From Nitrospirota bacterium (lineage in GTDB: Bacteria; Nitrospirota; Thermodesulfovibrionia; UBA6902): a DNA stretch of 64,000 nucleotides. Location: assembly GCA_016215115.1 (NCBI GenBank), contig JACRLN010000015.1, forward strand, positions 22,773 to 86,772. The letters are read 5' to 3'. The notes beneath the pieces were generated by a model that was given only the letters and a program-made list of their open reading frames with translations, made no database searches and was not told the origin of the DNA. Shown piece by piece: positions 8,790-17,569 of the stretch (positions are counted from its first letter, which is position 1; each line of letters starts with the position of its first letter). Both the position numbers and the translations under genes were made by a program.

Positions 8790-9167
8790 TCAGACATCTT
8801 GCCTGACAATTTTCTTTTTTCTAATATAACGCTTTCCTGACCCGAAGACCTCTGAAAATTTCCTGTCGATAATCTTATTTACACCGTCTTCAAGCATCTT
8901 ATATCTTCGTAAAAGCTCTTTTGCTTCTGCTGTAAGATCTGCACCGCCTCCACTTTTGCCTCCCACCCTTCTTTCCACAAGCGTCCTCCCGAACCTTTGT
9001 TCCATGGCTTTAATGTAACTCAAAGCCTTTCTGTAGGAGATATTTATATCTTTTGCCGCCCTGTTTATTGAGCCATATCTGATAATCCCTTCAAGCAATG
9101 CCCGTCTTCCGCTGCCAAATACAGCTTCGCCATCTATTTCGAGCCATATTTTAGAGCGAATCTCCAT
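8790..9167 (-). CDS. ModE-family winged-helix regulator lacking the molybdate-binding domain
   Basis: A DNA-binding protein of 125 residues matching the N-terminal domain of ModE. It shows GRRALLEGIIRYGSINRAAKDINISYRKALSYIKAME, followed by the wing VERRVGGKSGGGADLT. ModE-type proteins of this short kind have no C-terminal molbindin repeats, so it cannot bind molybdate in the E. coli way. It lies between FmdE and the MoeA-like gene in the molybdenum cluster and most likely regulates that cluster or a molybdoenzyme elsewhere. The effector is unknown. Confidence 0.88.
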   Translation of the reverse strand: MEIRSKIWLEIDGEAVFGSGRRALLEGIIRYGSINRAAKDINISYRKALSYIKAMEQRFGRTLVERRVGGKSGGGADLTAEAKELLRRYKMLEDGVNKIIDRKFSEVFGSGKRYIRKKKIVRQDV

Positions 9168-9214
9168 ATATCGTTATAACATAATTGCCTAACGCCGGTC
9201 TATAAAAAAATAAT

Positions 9215-9820
9215 TTATTCACGGAATATATAATAAGCCCCATGCACGCAGGCCTTACAATAAACCTTGTCGTTCACTGATATGTCTCTCATGTCCTGAA
9301 CATATTCTCCGCATTTATCGCATTTAACCCTTTTTAAGGGCTTGCCCGGCATATCTTCAGGGTTTATTTCAACCTTCACATTCATCACATCAAAAAGTTC
9401 TTCATCCGACATTATCTTGTAGGCCTCAAGCTGCGCCTTATATTTATCCTCGATTTCAGGAAAGTAATTCTTGGCCTTATCACGGGAATCTTCTCTTGCT
9501 ACAACCCTCACTGCATTATTTGTCTTCAGATTCAAATATGCAGCAGCCATCTTGCCGTAATCCATAAACTTCATCGTCCTGTGTCCAAGACTGCAGCCTG
9601 TTACAGACTGAACTGCGTCTGTAGCGCATCTGTCCATCTCTACAAAGACGATAAGGCTTTTTCTATCTTTACCTTTGGGGTCGTTAATCCCAACCTTTCG
9701 TAAGCCAAGCATACTCATTCTCACCCCAAGAACCTGCCCGGGACAAAGATGACCGTGAGTCTTTACAGATTCTTCAAGGAGCTCTTCAAAATTAAAATTA
9801 TTTTTCCCACTCTGAGACAT
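9215..9820 (-). CDS. FmdE-family protein with C-terminal zinc finger
   Basis: A protein of about 201 residues in the FmdE family, first named as formylmethanofuran dehydrogenase subunit E. In bacteria the family is usually found near molybdenum enzymes and molybdopterin genes. The N-terminal motif HGHLCPGQVLGVRM is diagnostic; later come CATDAVQSVTGCSLGHR and a C-terminal CDKCGEYV/YCKAC zinc finger. I place the start at ATG 9820: an AGGGGG ribosome binding site lies 11-16 bases upstream, and the in-frame TTG at 9841 overlaps that site. It is expected to be cytosolic. The exact biochemical role is not established for this family, though molybdopterin or metal handling fits the neighbours. Confidence 0.85.
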   Translation of the reverse strand: MSQSGKNNFNFEELLEESVKTHGHLCPGQVLGVRMSMLGLRKVGINDPKGKDRKSLIVFVEMDRCATDAVQSVTGCSLGHRTMKFMDYGKMAAAYLNLKTNNAVRVVAREDSRDKAKNYFPEIEDKYKAQLEAYKIMSDEELFDVMNVKVEINPEDMPGKPLKRVKCDKCGEYVQDMRDISVNDKVYCKACVHGAYYIFRE

Positions 9821-9875
9821 AAATAACTTTTCCCCCTTCAATTCAAATTTACAATCTTTACTGAAATCCTGTCAA

Positions 9876-10847
9876 TCAAACTAATTTTTTAAACTCTTCT
9901 TCCGCTTCTCTTATTAATTCCTCAGGTTCATCTGTATAACGAGGTGAAAAGTGAATAGCCTCTAATCTGCCCACTCCTGCCTCCCTTGCAATCATGCCGG
10001 CTTCTTTAGAAGTAAGATGGTACCTGTCTCTGGCCCTGTCTTTATCTTTGTCTGAGAAATATGTCTCTATATAGAGGACATCCGAGCCTTTTGCGAGTTG
10101 AATTATTTTCTTTATATTTTCATCACTGCCCAGCACGTCAACAACATAGGTAATCTTCTGCCCTCTGGCTATGTTGGCAATATTTTTCAGTTCTATAAAT
10201 GTAAAAGCCTTACCGTTGACAGTAAAAAGTCTGTCTGTTATATTTTCTCTTATTGCTGCCTTTAATTCTCCAAGCCATGGACCGACCGGAAGATCCATTC
10301 TGTTCAGTTTATCCTTATCAATGTTTATGTGGTAATCCTCCTCAAGGCTGAATGCAAGACACGGAATCTGATGATCAAGGATTGCCGCAGAAACTTTGGA
10401 AAATGAATTTTCCAATAGAACCGCATTATAAGGCAATGTCTCCATATTCTCCCGCTTAAAGGAGTTTTTTGCCTTAAAGGCGGCTCTCTTAATAGAGTTA
10501 TTGTCTATTTCTGAGATGTAAATGACCAGAGGATAATCCCCAATGAGGTTCCATGTATAACTTCTCAGTTTGCCCTCTATACAGTCAATAAACCCTTTTG
10601 GACCATAAAGCCTGAGGGGATTTTCTTTTTTCAGGCAGATTCTCAGGACATTATCAAAACCGATAAAGTGGTCCACATGAGTATGCGACACAAATATATC
10701 GTTAGTCTTGAGAATGTCCCTTGCAGAAAGATTTGTTGTAAAACCAAGGTCAAACATTAATGCACAGCCCTCTCTCAGAACCCTTACATAAAGACCCGGG
10801 TCTTCAAAAGGTTTATTGATAAGCCTTGAGTGGAAAGATGGTTTCAT
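9876..10847 (-). CDS. RNase Z-like metallo-beta-lactamase-fold hydrolase
   Basis: A 323-residue cytosolic protein of the metallo-beta-lactamase superfamily. The metal motif is FVSHTHVDHFIGFDN (HxHxDH) near residue 55. Further histidines lie in AAILDHQIPCLAFS, DRYHLTSKEAG and LEAIHFSPRYTD, matching the RNase Z/ElaC metal set. The substrate-specificity exosite is not obvious. A true tRNA 3'-endonuclease is therefore possible but unproven; it may be one of the many RNase Z-related hydrolases of unknown substrate. It heads the minus-strand molybdenum cluster and may share its promoter. Confidence 0.8.
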   Translation of the reverse strand: MKPSFHSRLINKPFEDPGLYVRVLREGCALMFDLGFTTNLSARDILKTNDIFVSHTHVDHFIGFDNVLRICLKKENPLRLYGPKGFIDCIEGKLRSYTWNLIGDYPLVIYISEIDNNSIKRAAFKAKNSFKRENMETLPYNAVLLENSFSKVSAAILDHQIPCLAFSLEEDYHINIDKDKLNRMDLPVGPWLGELKAAIRENITDRLFTVNGKAFTFIELKNIANIARGQKITYVVDVLGSDENIKKIIQLAKGSDVLYIETYFSDKDKDRARDRYHLTSKEAGMIAREAGVGRLEAIHFSPRYTDEPEELIREAEEEFKKLV

Positions 10848-10918
10848 AGAAAATATTAGCTTAAATAGTGATATAATAGAAATAACTTTTTAATATTGAG
10901 ACTTAATAATTATTACCA

Positions 10919-11046
10919 AAATTGAGCGATTCTTAAATGAATAAACAGCATTTTAAGTTTATCAGTCTTGGTTATTTAATCTCACATGTCAGGTGATGCA
11001 TTATCCCCTCTTGATAGAGGGGAAGAAACAAAGAATCGCTCAATTT
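10919..11046. mobile_element. 128-bp MITE-like element with perfect 16-bp terminal inverted repeats
   Basis: Ends AAATTGAGCGATTCTT (10919-10934) and AAGAATCGCTCAATTT (11031-11046) are perfect inverted copies. The interior has no coding potential and contains a CCCCTC-TTGATA-GAGGGG hairpin. It lies in the divergent gap between the RNase Z-like gene and galT. No transposase is present, so it is a non-autonomous element or a large regulatory cruciform. Confidence 0.6.
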
Positions 11047-11105
11047 AGGATATTATATAATATCCGATTTAATATCTATGTCTTTTTATAATAACGGAGG
11101 ATTTA

Positions 11106-12098
11106 ATGCCTGAATTAAGGAAAGACCCCGTATGCGGCAGATGGGTAATTATTTCAATTGAAAGGGGCAAGCGTCCATCTGATTTTAGCATGAGAATTTC
11201 TGCAAAAAAAGGAGGCTTCTGTGCTTTCTGTGAAGGGAATGAACGCACTACTCCTCCTGAAATATTAGCCTTCAGGCCCGATGGAAGCAAGCCAAATACC
11301 CCCGGATGGACTCTCAGGGTTGTTCCCAATAAATTCCCGGCCCTCAATATAGAAGGGAATCTGAACAGAAGCGGGGATGGAATATTTGATAAAATGAACG
11401 GGGTTGGCGCCCATGAAATAATAGTAGAATGCACAAACCACAACCTAACGCTTTCAACAATGCCTTTAAAATCCGTTGAAGATATTCTCTGGGCCTTTCA
11501 CCACAGGATCACGGACCTTAAGAGAGACAGCCGTCTTAAATATGTTCTTGTCTTTAAGAATGAAGGCGAAGAGGCGGGCGCTACACTTGAACATACACAC
11601 TCTCAGCTTATTGCTCTCCCTATTGTTCCGCATTTGGTGGAGGAGGAAATTGAACAGGCAAAGCAGTATTACAGTTACAAAGAAAGATGTATTTTTTGTG
11701 ACATAATAAATCAGGAAAGAACCAGCAAGACACGGGTAATTTCTGAAAACGAAGATTTTATCGCACTGGCCCCTTTTGCGCCACGAGCGCCGTTTGAGAC
11801 AATCATATTCCCCAAAAAACATGAGTCCAGCTATATGCCTGACGGAAAAGTTCATCTTTTAGCGCAGATCCTCCAGAGAACATTGAAGCAGATAGACAAA
11901 GTCCTCGACATGCCTCCATACAATATGATGATTCACACATCTCCTTTTAAAATCGAGGTAAATGAATTTTATCACTGGCATATTGAGATACTGCCTAAAC
12001 TTACAAAGATTGCAGGTTTTGAATGGGGTTCAGGTTTTTACATTAATCCAACTCCTCCGGAAGAGGCTGCAAAGTTTATGAGGGAAGCAGAGATATAA
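11106..12098 (+). CDS. galT: Galactose-1-phosphate uridylyltransferase-family protein
   Basis: A 330-residue HIT-superfamily nucleotidyltransferase. It has the N-terminal DPVCGRWVIISIERGKRP, a zinc-type FCAFCEGNE, the GAHEIIVECTNHN segment and the family motif FYHWHIEILPK, whose central histidine (about His289) takes the nucleotidyl group. GGAGG precedes ATG 11106. The standard enzyme exchanges UMP between UDP-glucose and galactose-1-phosphate in the Leloir pathway. Bacteria like this one often use the family for ADP- or UDP-glucose and glycogen metabolism. A glucan phosphorylase lies 16 kb away, but no galK or galE is in the window. The phenylalanine of the usual HFHxE motif is tryptophan here. 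Confidence 0.9.
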   Translation: MPELRKDPVCGRWVIISIERGKRPSDFSMRISAKKGGFCAFCEGNERTTPPEILAFRPDGSKPNTPGWTLRVVPNKFPALNIEGNLNRSGDGIFDKMNGVGAHEIIVECTNHNLTLSTMPLKSVEDILWAFHHRITDLKRDSRLKYVLVFKNEGEEAGATLEHTHSQLIALPIVPHLVEEEIEQAKQYYSYKERCIFCDIINQERTSKTRVISENEDFIALAPFAPRAPFETIIFPKKHESSYMPDGKVHLLAQILQRTLKQIDKVLDMPPYNMMIHTSPFKIEVNEFYHWHIEILPKLTKIAGFEWGSGFYINPTPPEEAAKFMREAEI

Positions 12099-12104
12099 TA
12101 AGAC

Positions 12105-12234
12105 GGTCATAAGTAAAGCCACATAGATTGTCATTCCCGCAGTCCGTTGAGCGGGAATCCAGACGCTAAAGAACTGGATGCCCGATTAAGAACTTCGGGC
12201 ATGACGATTCATTTATGTGTCTTTCCTTATGAAT
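12105..12234. mobile_element. MITE-like element family A, copy 1
   Basis: Outer arms GGTCATAAGTAAAGCCACAT (from 12105) and TATGTGTCTTTCCTTATGAA (12214-12233) are imperfect inverted repeats that enclose a REP core GTCATTCCCGCAGTCC ... TTCGGGCATGAC. A second copy with the same ends is at 42397-42554; its right arm is the exact complement of this left arm. Confidence 0.75.
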
Positions 12235-12287
12235 TCATTAATATTTAAAGATAATTTTATAACATCCTATGAGGATGATATAGCATC

Positions 12288-15200
12288 ATGTCAGAAATAG
12301 CAGATAAACAGCAGAAAGAAAAGTCCTTAGAAGTAGAAGTTTTAACGAAAGTTGCACAGATTTCAAGTTCAACTCTTGAACTAAGAGAGATACTTGACAC
12401 CATCTCGCATGTTATTGCAGACACACTAAATAAGGACCTGTGTTCCATCTGCCTTCTTAAACCGGAAAAAAAGGTTATTTGTATCGAGGCGTCAAAAGGG
12501 GTGAGCAAGGAAGCTGTAAATGTATTTTGCATTAAGGATGAAGATGATGTTGTTTCCAAACTATTTAAAAACTTTCAGCCTCTTGTAGTGGAGGATATAA
12601 GGAAAGCCCCTTATGTCAAGGCGATCATCAACCCTGAAGCAGAAGATTTGCTTTCCCTGCTTGCAATCCCGATCGTAAAAGACAATGCTGTTACCGGAAT
12701 CTTCATGATCCAGACCAGGGAACCTTACATATATAGTGAAGATGAAATTAATATTCTCAGCATAGTCTCGTATAACATCGGTACAGCAATACGGAACGCA
12801 GAGCTTTACAGAAGCGTTAAATCACAGCTTGATGAACTGAAAGTTATACACGAAGTCGGCAAAGCAATAACATCCATCCTGAATATTGATGAACTCCTTC
12901 CCTATATTTGTGAAGAAGTATCAAAGGTCTTTAACGTAAAGGGCTGCGTTCTCAGACTCTTTGAAGAGGAAATGCTCCAGATAAAAGCTTCTTATGGATT
13001 GCCGGATACCTTCAAGCAAAAAATGGCCCTGCACCTTGGTGAAGGGATAGCAGGACATGTTGCGCTTTCCGGTGAACCTCTCATAATAGATGAAGTATCA
13101 AGGATGCCTGAAAACATGCGTGTTCCTGAAATTCAGGCGACCTCTGTATTATGCGTTCCTCTTACAATTGGTGAACGTATTATTGGTACACTGGGACTAT
13201 ATGATAAAAAAGATGAATGGGGAATCATAACCTTTTCAAAAGATGATTTAAACACTTTAATGACTTTTGCCTCTGCTTCATCTATTGCCATAGAAAATGC
13301 AAGGCTGTACAAGGCAGAAATAGAAAAAGAAAAAGAAGTGACGCAGACAAAGGACTATCTGAAAAGTCTTATCGATAATTCTGCTGATGCAATCATTATC
13401 TCAGATATATACGGCATAATTACGTCCTGGAACAAGGGAGCCGAAAATATCTACGGTTTTAAGCAGGACGAGGTGGCAGGAAAATTTCTCCCGATGATTC
13501 CTCAGTTTCTTATTGAAGAAGAAAAGGCCTTCATGGAAAAAATAAAGCAGAAAGAAACGTTAAGAAACGTGGAAACAATAAGGCAGACAAAAAATGGCAG
13601 ACTTATTGAAGTAAGCCTCACCCTTTCACCAATTCTGGATTCAGCAGGAAAAGTTACCGGGATAAGCGGTATATCCAGAGACATATCTGAAAAGAAAATG
13701 GTTGAAAAAGAATTGATAAGAAAAAACCAGGAGCTGTCACGACTGTTTTTTATTAATTCTGTCGTAAGGAGCACACTTGATTTAGACAAGCTTCTTAAAA
13801 TGGTGCTTACTGTTGTTACGATGGGTGACGGACTCGGTTTTAACAGGGCCATACTTTTTCTTGTTGACGAATCATTGAATATGCTCAAAGGAATAATGGG
13901 CGTAGGTCCCGGCAGCCCTGAGGAAGCTAAAGAAATATGGCTTTCCATGGAAGGCAAGAGCCTGGGGGCTATTATTGAGGACATAGAAAGCGGACCTGGC
14001 CATCTTGATTCCTATCTTGACAGGTTGAGTCAAAATTTAAATATAAGCCTTGATACGGATTGCATCCTCAGCCGCTGTATTAAGGAGAAGAGACCTTTTA
14101 ACATTCAAAACGCCAAAGCGGAACCGCTGGTAACACCCTACCTTATTCAGATGGTAGGAGCTGAGGCTTTTGGCATTGTTCCTCTCGTATCAAGAGACAA
14201 GGTAATAGGATTGATATGGGTCGACAATCTCTTTACGGGAAAACCCATTAAAGATGAAGACCTGCAGTTTTTGATGGGCTTTTCAAGTCACATTGCTTAT
14301 GCCATAGTAAACGCAAGACTTTTTGAGAATGTGTCCCTTGCCAGGGCTGAACTGAAGAACATATTTGAATCAATATCCGACATGGTTTATTTTACCGACA
14401 ATGAATTTACTATAAAACGCATTAACCAGGCTGTTGTCAAGAGAATCGGGAAACCTGAAGAAGAGATTGTGGGGAAAAAATGTTATAAAATATTTCATGG
14501 AATGGACCAACCATGGGAAGCCTGCCCTCATACCAAGTCAATAAATTTAATGAAACCATTTGTCGGAGAAATTGAAGACCCTTATCTTGGAGCTGCCTTT
14601 GTTGTCTCAAATTCTCCGATCATGGATTCTTCCGGCAATATTGTTGGAACAGTTCATCTATCTCGGGATGTAACAGAACTTAAAACGCTGAGAGAGCGTG
14701 TTGCTCACTCTGAGAGAATGGCGGCCCTTGGAGAATTGGCTGCAAGGGTAGCGCATGAGATAAGAAACCCGCTTATTTCCATTGGCGGTTTTGCCAGGAG
14801 ACTGGAGAAAAAGCTTTCAAATGATACAGCGGAATATGCAAAGATCATTGTAAATGAGGTTACAAGACTTGAAAATATCCTCAAGGAGATATTAGGCTTT
14901 GTGAAAAGTTCCAGGGTTAACAAGGTCAGCGTGGATATCAACGAATTTGTGAACAATATCATTGACTTTTTTGCACCTTCAATAAGTGAAAAACAAAATA
15001 CAATAGTAAAAGAACTGTCTGAAACTCCTTTAATTTCATCAATTGACCCTGACAGGATAAAAGAAGCCCTGCTTAATATAATTTCAAACGCTTCCCAGGC
15101 CACGGACCATGGAATAATTACTGTAAAGACAAGACAGGAAGATAACGAAGCAGTTATCGAGCTGTCAGATACCGGCTGCGGTATCAAGCCTGAAGACCTA

Positions 15201-15368
15201 AAAAATATTTTTAACCCTTTTTTTACAACAAAACCTCAGGGAACAGGGCTGGGCCTTGCAGTAACTCACAAAATTATCCAGGAACATGACGGCAAGGTCA
15301 AGGTTGAAAGCGTATGGGGAGGAGGTACCGCTTTCAGGATTTATCTGCCATTAGAGAAAGCACAATGA
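12288..15368 (+). CDS. Multi-sensor GAF/PAS histidine kinase
   Basis: A soluble kinase of 1026 residues with no membrane helix. Domains in order: GAF (about 20-175), GAF (200-350), PAS (360-480), GAF (490-680), PAS (690-800), HisKA with VAHEIRNPL (phospho-acceptor His823), and HATPase_c with NIISNAS (N box), DTGCGI (G1) and GTGLGLAV (G2). The second PAS has CYKIFHG and CPHTKS cysteines, a pattern common in sulfur- and metal-respiring bacteria; the LuxR regulator at 20.2 kb has a similar PAS. It is followed 53 bases later by a single-domain receiver, its likely partner. The input signals are unknown. A GAGGATGA sequence precedes the ATG. Confidence 0.93.
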   Translation: MSEIADKQQKEKSLEVEVLTKVAQISSSTLELREILDTISHVIADTLNKDLCSICLLKPEKKVICIEASKGVSKEAVNVFCIKDEDDVVSKLFKNFQPLVVEDIRKAPYVKAIINPEAEDLLSLLAIPIVKDNAVTGIFMIQTREPYIYSEDEINILSIVSYNIGTAIRNAELYRSVKSQLDELKVIHEVGKAITSILNIDELLPYICEEVSKVFNVKGCVLRLFEEEMLQIKASYGLPDTFKQKMALHLGEGIAGHVALSGEPLIIDEVSRMPENMRVPEIQATSVLCVPLTIGERIIGTLGLYDKKDEWGIITFSKDDLNTLMTFASASSIAIENARLYKAEIEKEKEVTQTKDYLKSLIDNSADAIIISDIYGIITSWNKGAENIYGFKQDEVAGKFLPMIPQFLIEEEKAFMEKIKQKETLRNVETIRQTKNGRLIEVSLTLSPILDSAGKVTGISGISRDISEKKMVEKELIRKNQELSRLFFINSVVRSTLDLDKLLKMVLTVVTMGDGLGFNRAILFLVDESLNMLKGIMGVGPGSPEEAKEIWLSMEGKSLGAIIEDIESGPGHLDSYLDRLSQNLNISLDTDCILSRCIKEKRPFNIQNAKAEPLVTPYLIQMVGAEAFGIVPLVSRDKVIGLIWVDNLFTGKPIKDEDLQFLMGFSSHIAYAIVNARLFENVSLARAELKNIFESISDMVYFTDNEFTIKRINQAVVKRIGKPEEEIVGKKCYKIFHGMDQPWEACPHTKSINLMKPFVGEIEDPYLGAAFVVSNSPIMDSSGNIVGTVHLSRDVTELKTLRERVAHSERMAALGELAARVAHEIRNPLISIGGFARRLEKKLSNDTAEYAKIIVNEVTRLENILKEILGFVKSSRVNKVSVDINEFVNNIIDFFAPSISEKQNTIVKELSETPLISSIDPDRIKEALLNIISNASQATDHGIITVKTRQEDNEAVIELSDTGCGIKPEDLKNIFNPFFTTKPQGTGLGLAVTHKIIQEHDGKVKVESVWGGGTAFRIYLPLEKAQ

Positions 15369-15421
15369 ACTAATAAGCAGAATTAATTAAAAAAATAAAA
15401 ATTATGAAAGGAGAAAACATT

Positions 15422-15769
15422 ATGAAACTTCTTGTTGTTGATGATGATTTAAATATACAACGTCTTTATAAAGAAGAGTTGGAAGAAGAAGGATATGAAG
15501 TTGTTATTGCTACCACCGGGAAAGAAGCTCTGGAGATATTTGCAAAAGAAAAATTTGATATTGTAACGCTTGATATACTTATGCCCGATATTGACGGCAT
15601 AAGCCTCTTAAGAAAAATGAAAGAGCAGCGCCCCAATATTCCAATCATTATGTCAACAGCGTATGATTACAGGGATGACTTTGCAGTATGGGCGTCTGAG
15701 GCATATATCGTTAAATCATCCGATCTGGGAGAGTTGAAAAATACTATAAAAAAACTTATAAATGGATAG
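15422..15769 (+). CDS. Single-domain response regulator (CheY-like)
   Basis: A stand-alone receiver of 115 residues. The acidic triad is DDD at 7-9, the phospho-acceptor is Asp51 in TLDILMPDIDG, and the switch residues are in MSTAYDY with Lys in YIVKSSD. An upstream in-frame ATG (15404) contains the AAAGGAG ribosome binding site of ATG 15422, so the later start is right. There is no output domain: it must act by protein contact or phosphorelay, presumably with the kinase 53 bases upstream. Confidence 0.94.
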   Translation: MKLLVVDDDLNIQRLYKEELEEEGYEVVIATTGKEALEIFAKEKFDIVTLDILMPDIDGISLLRKMKEQRPNIPIIMSTAYDYRDDFAVWASEAYIVKSSDLGELKNTIKKLING

Positions 15770-16093
15770 AGAGGCATTTTTTCGATAAGACATTGCATAC
15801 GGGTCGGTTCCGACCTGTCTCATCAAAAGCGCTTTAAACAGTTTAAGTGGTTCAAACGCCTTAAACAGCTATTACGGATTAAGCATAACGGTTGTCAAAA
15901 TCATCACATATGAGGTTTTGCAAAAGTCTTGTTTTGTCATTCCCGAGGTAGTAATCGGGAATCCAGTTTCTTTGAAAAACAAAGGCTTCTGGATACCCGT
16001 TTTCACGGGCATGACGGCCCAGGTCATTTAGCAGGGACTTTTACAAGAACCTCATGTGTTTACAAAATAATCATTAATTGGGTAATATTCATT
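15770..16093. other. Gene-free spacer with a hairpin and a REP-like repeat
   Basis: No gene is visible. A short perfect hairpin GGTCGG-TT-CCGACC lies at 15802-15815, too tight to fold fully and without a T-run. Next comes an A/T-rich stretch with repeated TTTAAACAG-like words. A REP-like element occupies 15938-16014 (GTCATTCCCGAGGTAG ... TTCACGGGCATGAC). Confidence 0.6.
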
Positions 16094-16124
16094 AGCTGAT
16101 AGCTGACAGCTATCAGCTTTTTTT
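16094..16124 (+). terminator. Palindrome with T-run, terminator-like
   Basis: Arms AGCTGATAGCTG (16094-16105) and CAGCTATCAGCT (16107-16118) are perfect inverted copies, followed by six T residues. It ends directly at the tRNA-Ser gene. No gene precedes it closely, so it may end the response-regulator transcript or be a repeat copy: a related sequence follows the MarC gene at 55.8 kb. Confidence 0.6.
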
Positions 16125-16217
16125 GGAGAGGTGGCCGAGTCGGTCGAAGGCAGCCGCCTGCTAAGCGGTTGTGGGGGTAACACTCCACCCAGGGTTCGAA
16201 TCCCTGCCTCTCCGCCA
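16125..16217 (+). tRNA. tRNA-Ser (anticodon GCU)
   Basis: A class II tRNA with a long variable arm. The acceptor arm pairs GGAGAGG with CCTCTCC. The anticodon stem GCCGC/GCGGT frames the loop CTGCTAA (anticodon GCT), then comes the extra arm TGTGGGGGTAACACTCCACC and the T arm AGGGTTCGAATCCCT. Discriminator G and an encoded CCA end the gene. It reads serine AGC/AGU codons. Confidence 0.96.
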
Positions 16218-16259
16218 TTGAGCAAGTTAAGAGTGTCAAGTTATGAGTTAAGAGTTAAT

Positions 16260-16288
16260 GTAGGGGCGAGGCGGCGCCTCGCCCCTAC
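16260..16288. repeat. GTAGGGGC palindrome (29 bp)
   Basis: Perfect 14-base arms, GTAGGGGCGAGGCG and CGCCTCGCCCCTAC, around a single G. This is a member of the GTAGGGGC...GCCCCTAC palindrome family also seen at 33437, 33669, 38685, 49130 and 55071. Confidence 0.85.
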
Positions 16289-16332
16289 GCCTCTTTCAAT
16301 TAATAACAAACAACAAAGGTAAAGGAGGAGAA

Positions 16333-16929
16333 ATGAAAAAATTATTTTCAGTATTGATTGTTGTTGCAGTGATGTCGCTTTTAATTGCAGGATGCAAGAA
16401 AAAAGAGGAACAACCACAGCCTGCGCCACAACAAAAGGGTGCAATTCCGCAGGGGCCCGTTGTTGAAACACCAATGTCGCAACCTTCCGCACCGCCGGGA
16501 CAGATGCCGCCAGGACATGGAATGCCTGGAGCTGCAGTTCCAAAGGTAGAATTTCAGGTAGTGGTCCCTCAGGAAGTAAAAGATCACTGGTCTGCGGTAA
16601 AATTCATTATTGAAGACAAGATACAGAAAAAGCAACAGGAAATTTCCGCACCCATCGGCGGAGAGATGAAAATCCCTGATTCAAATATAATTGTAAAGGT
16701 TGGACCTTTTCTTCCGGATTTCAAGATGGATTCAAATATTATCACGTCATCTACTAATGAACCGAAAAATCCGGCTGTAGGGGTAATCATTTATGAGAAC
16801 GGAAAACAGATATTTCCTGAGCCCGGGAAAAAGTTGGGGTGGTTTTGGGCTCGCAAGGAACTCCAGATGATGCACCTGTTCCAGCATCAGAGATTTGCGG
16901 TAGCATTAAAAGAAGGTGTAAAAAAGTAA
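16333..16929 (+). CDS. DUF2155-like lipoprotein
   Basis: A 198-residue exported lipoprotein. The signal peptide ends in the lipobox LLIAGC, followed by a Lys/Pro/Gln-rich linker with several methionines and histidines (GQMPPGHGMPG). The C-terminal half (VVVPQEVKDHWSAVKFII, SNIIVKVGPFLPDF, TNEPKNPAVGV, FWARKELQMMHLFQHQ) resembles the DUF2155 family. AAAGGAGGAG precedes the ATG. Its function is unknown. The Met/His-rich linker and the nearby copper chaperones make metal binding an open possibility, though this is inference only. Confidence 0.8.
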   Translation: MKKLFSVLIVVAVMSLLIAGCKKKEEQPQPAPQQKGAIPQGPVVETPMSQPSAPPGQMPPGHGMPGAAVPKVEFQVVVPQEVKDHWSAVKFIIEDKIQKKQQEISAPIGGEMKIPDSNIIVKVGPFLPDFKMDSNIITSSTNEPKNPAVGVIIYENGKQIFPEPGKKLGWFWARKELQMMHLFQHQRFAVALKEGVKK

Positions 16930-16983
16930 TGGAGGACCCTGCGGAAAGACCGCAGGGTATCTAATTTGATTGTATTTTGAATT

Positions 16984-17094
16984 CTGTCATTGACCCGAAA
17001 CTACCTTTAAAACTGTCATTCCGGCAGTCCTTAAGCCGGAATCCAGCTATAGAAAAGACTCTGGATTCCCGCTCAAAAGACTGCGGGAATGACG
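16984..17094. mobile_element. REP/MITE-like element family C, copy 1
   Basis: Begins ATTGACCCGAAACTACCTTT and runs into the core GTCATTCCGGCAGTCC, with TAAGCCGGAATCCAG, CTGGATTCCCGCTC and the end CTGCGGGAATGAC. The same left end occurs at 49.85 and 50.43 kb. Confidence 0.75.
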
Positions 17095-17126
17095 GACAAG
17101 GGCAGATTTCCGCAAAAGCTGGACTA

Positions 17127-17441
17127 TTATTCGACAGGCGTGACGACAGCCATGACTATGAGCCGTTCGCCTTTGTCAGCATTAAATCCATGTTGGACCA
17201 TTGGGTCACAGTGGATACACGTCTTTTCATTTGCCTCGATCTTTTCCTCGCCGACAGTAAAAGTGCCTTTTCCCTCAACAACGTACATTAGCAGTCTCAG
17301 CGGCGCTTTATGCGGGTCGAGTTTCTGTCCCGGCTCAAGGCACATAAGCGCTACTCTCATTTCAGGCTTGTCAAATATCATCTCTCTTGATATTTTGTTC
17401 GGATAAAACTTTATTAATTTCTTCAAATCAAATGTTTCCAT
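17127..17441 (-). CDS. Small cupin-domain protein
   Basis: A 104-residue single cupin barrel. Motif 1 resembles GQKLDPHKAPLRLLMYVVEGKGTFTV and motif 2 is HCDPMVQHGFNA. The metal-ligand set is partly changed: one His in motif 1 and two in HCDPMVQH. AGGAGG precedes the ATG. Such stand-alone cupins often bind a transition metal or a small molecule; the substrate cannot be told here. A TGAT-N4-ATCA dyad lies about 115 bases upstream in the gap shared with the divergent His-rich gene, pointing to control by a CRP/FNR-family factor. Confidence 0.85.
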   Translation of the reverse strand: METFDLKKLIKFYPNKISREMIFDKPEMRVALMCLEPGQKLDPHKAPLRLLMYVVEGKGTFTVGEEKIEANEKTCIHCDPMVQHGFNADKGERLIVMAVVTPVE

Positions 17442-17555
17442 TATAGCCTCCTTTTTGTTTGCTTATGCATTCTTAATATTGATCAACGGTTGCCGTTTAA
17501 TAAATGACAGAAGCTCATGTGTATTATTTATAACATTTGATGAGCAAAAGCAACC

Positions 17556-17569
17556 ATGATATACATCAT
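17556..17569. promoter_or_regulatory. FNR/DNR-type dyad ATGATATACATCAT
   Basis: A symmetric ATGAT-N4-ATCAT box, the form bound by CRP/FNR-family regulators such as FNR, DNR/NnrR or HcpR. It sits midway between the divergent cupin and His-rich genes, about 115 bases from each start. It closely matches the pair upstream of norC. Confidence 0.6.

Noticed and set aside
12265..12290. ATGATATAGCATCAT as an FNR/DNR-type box before the kinase at 12288
   Set aside because: The half-sites are separated by five bases instead of four and overlap the start codon.
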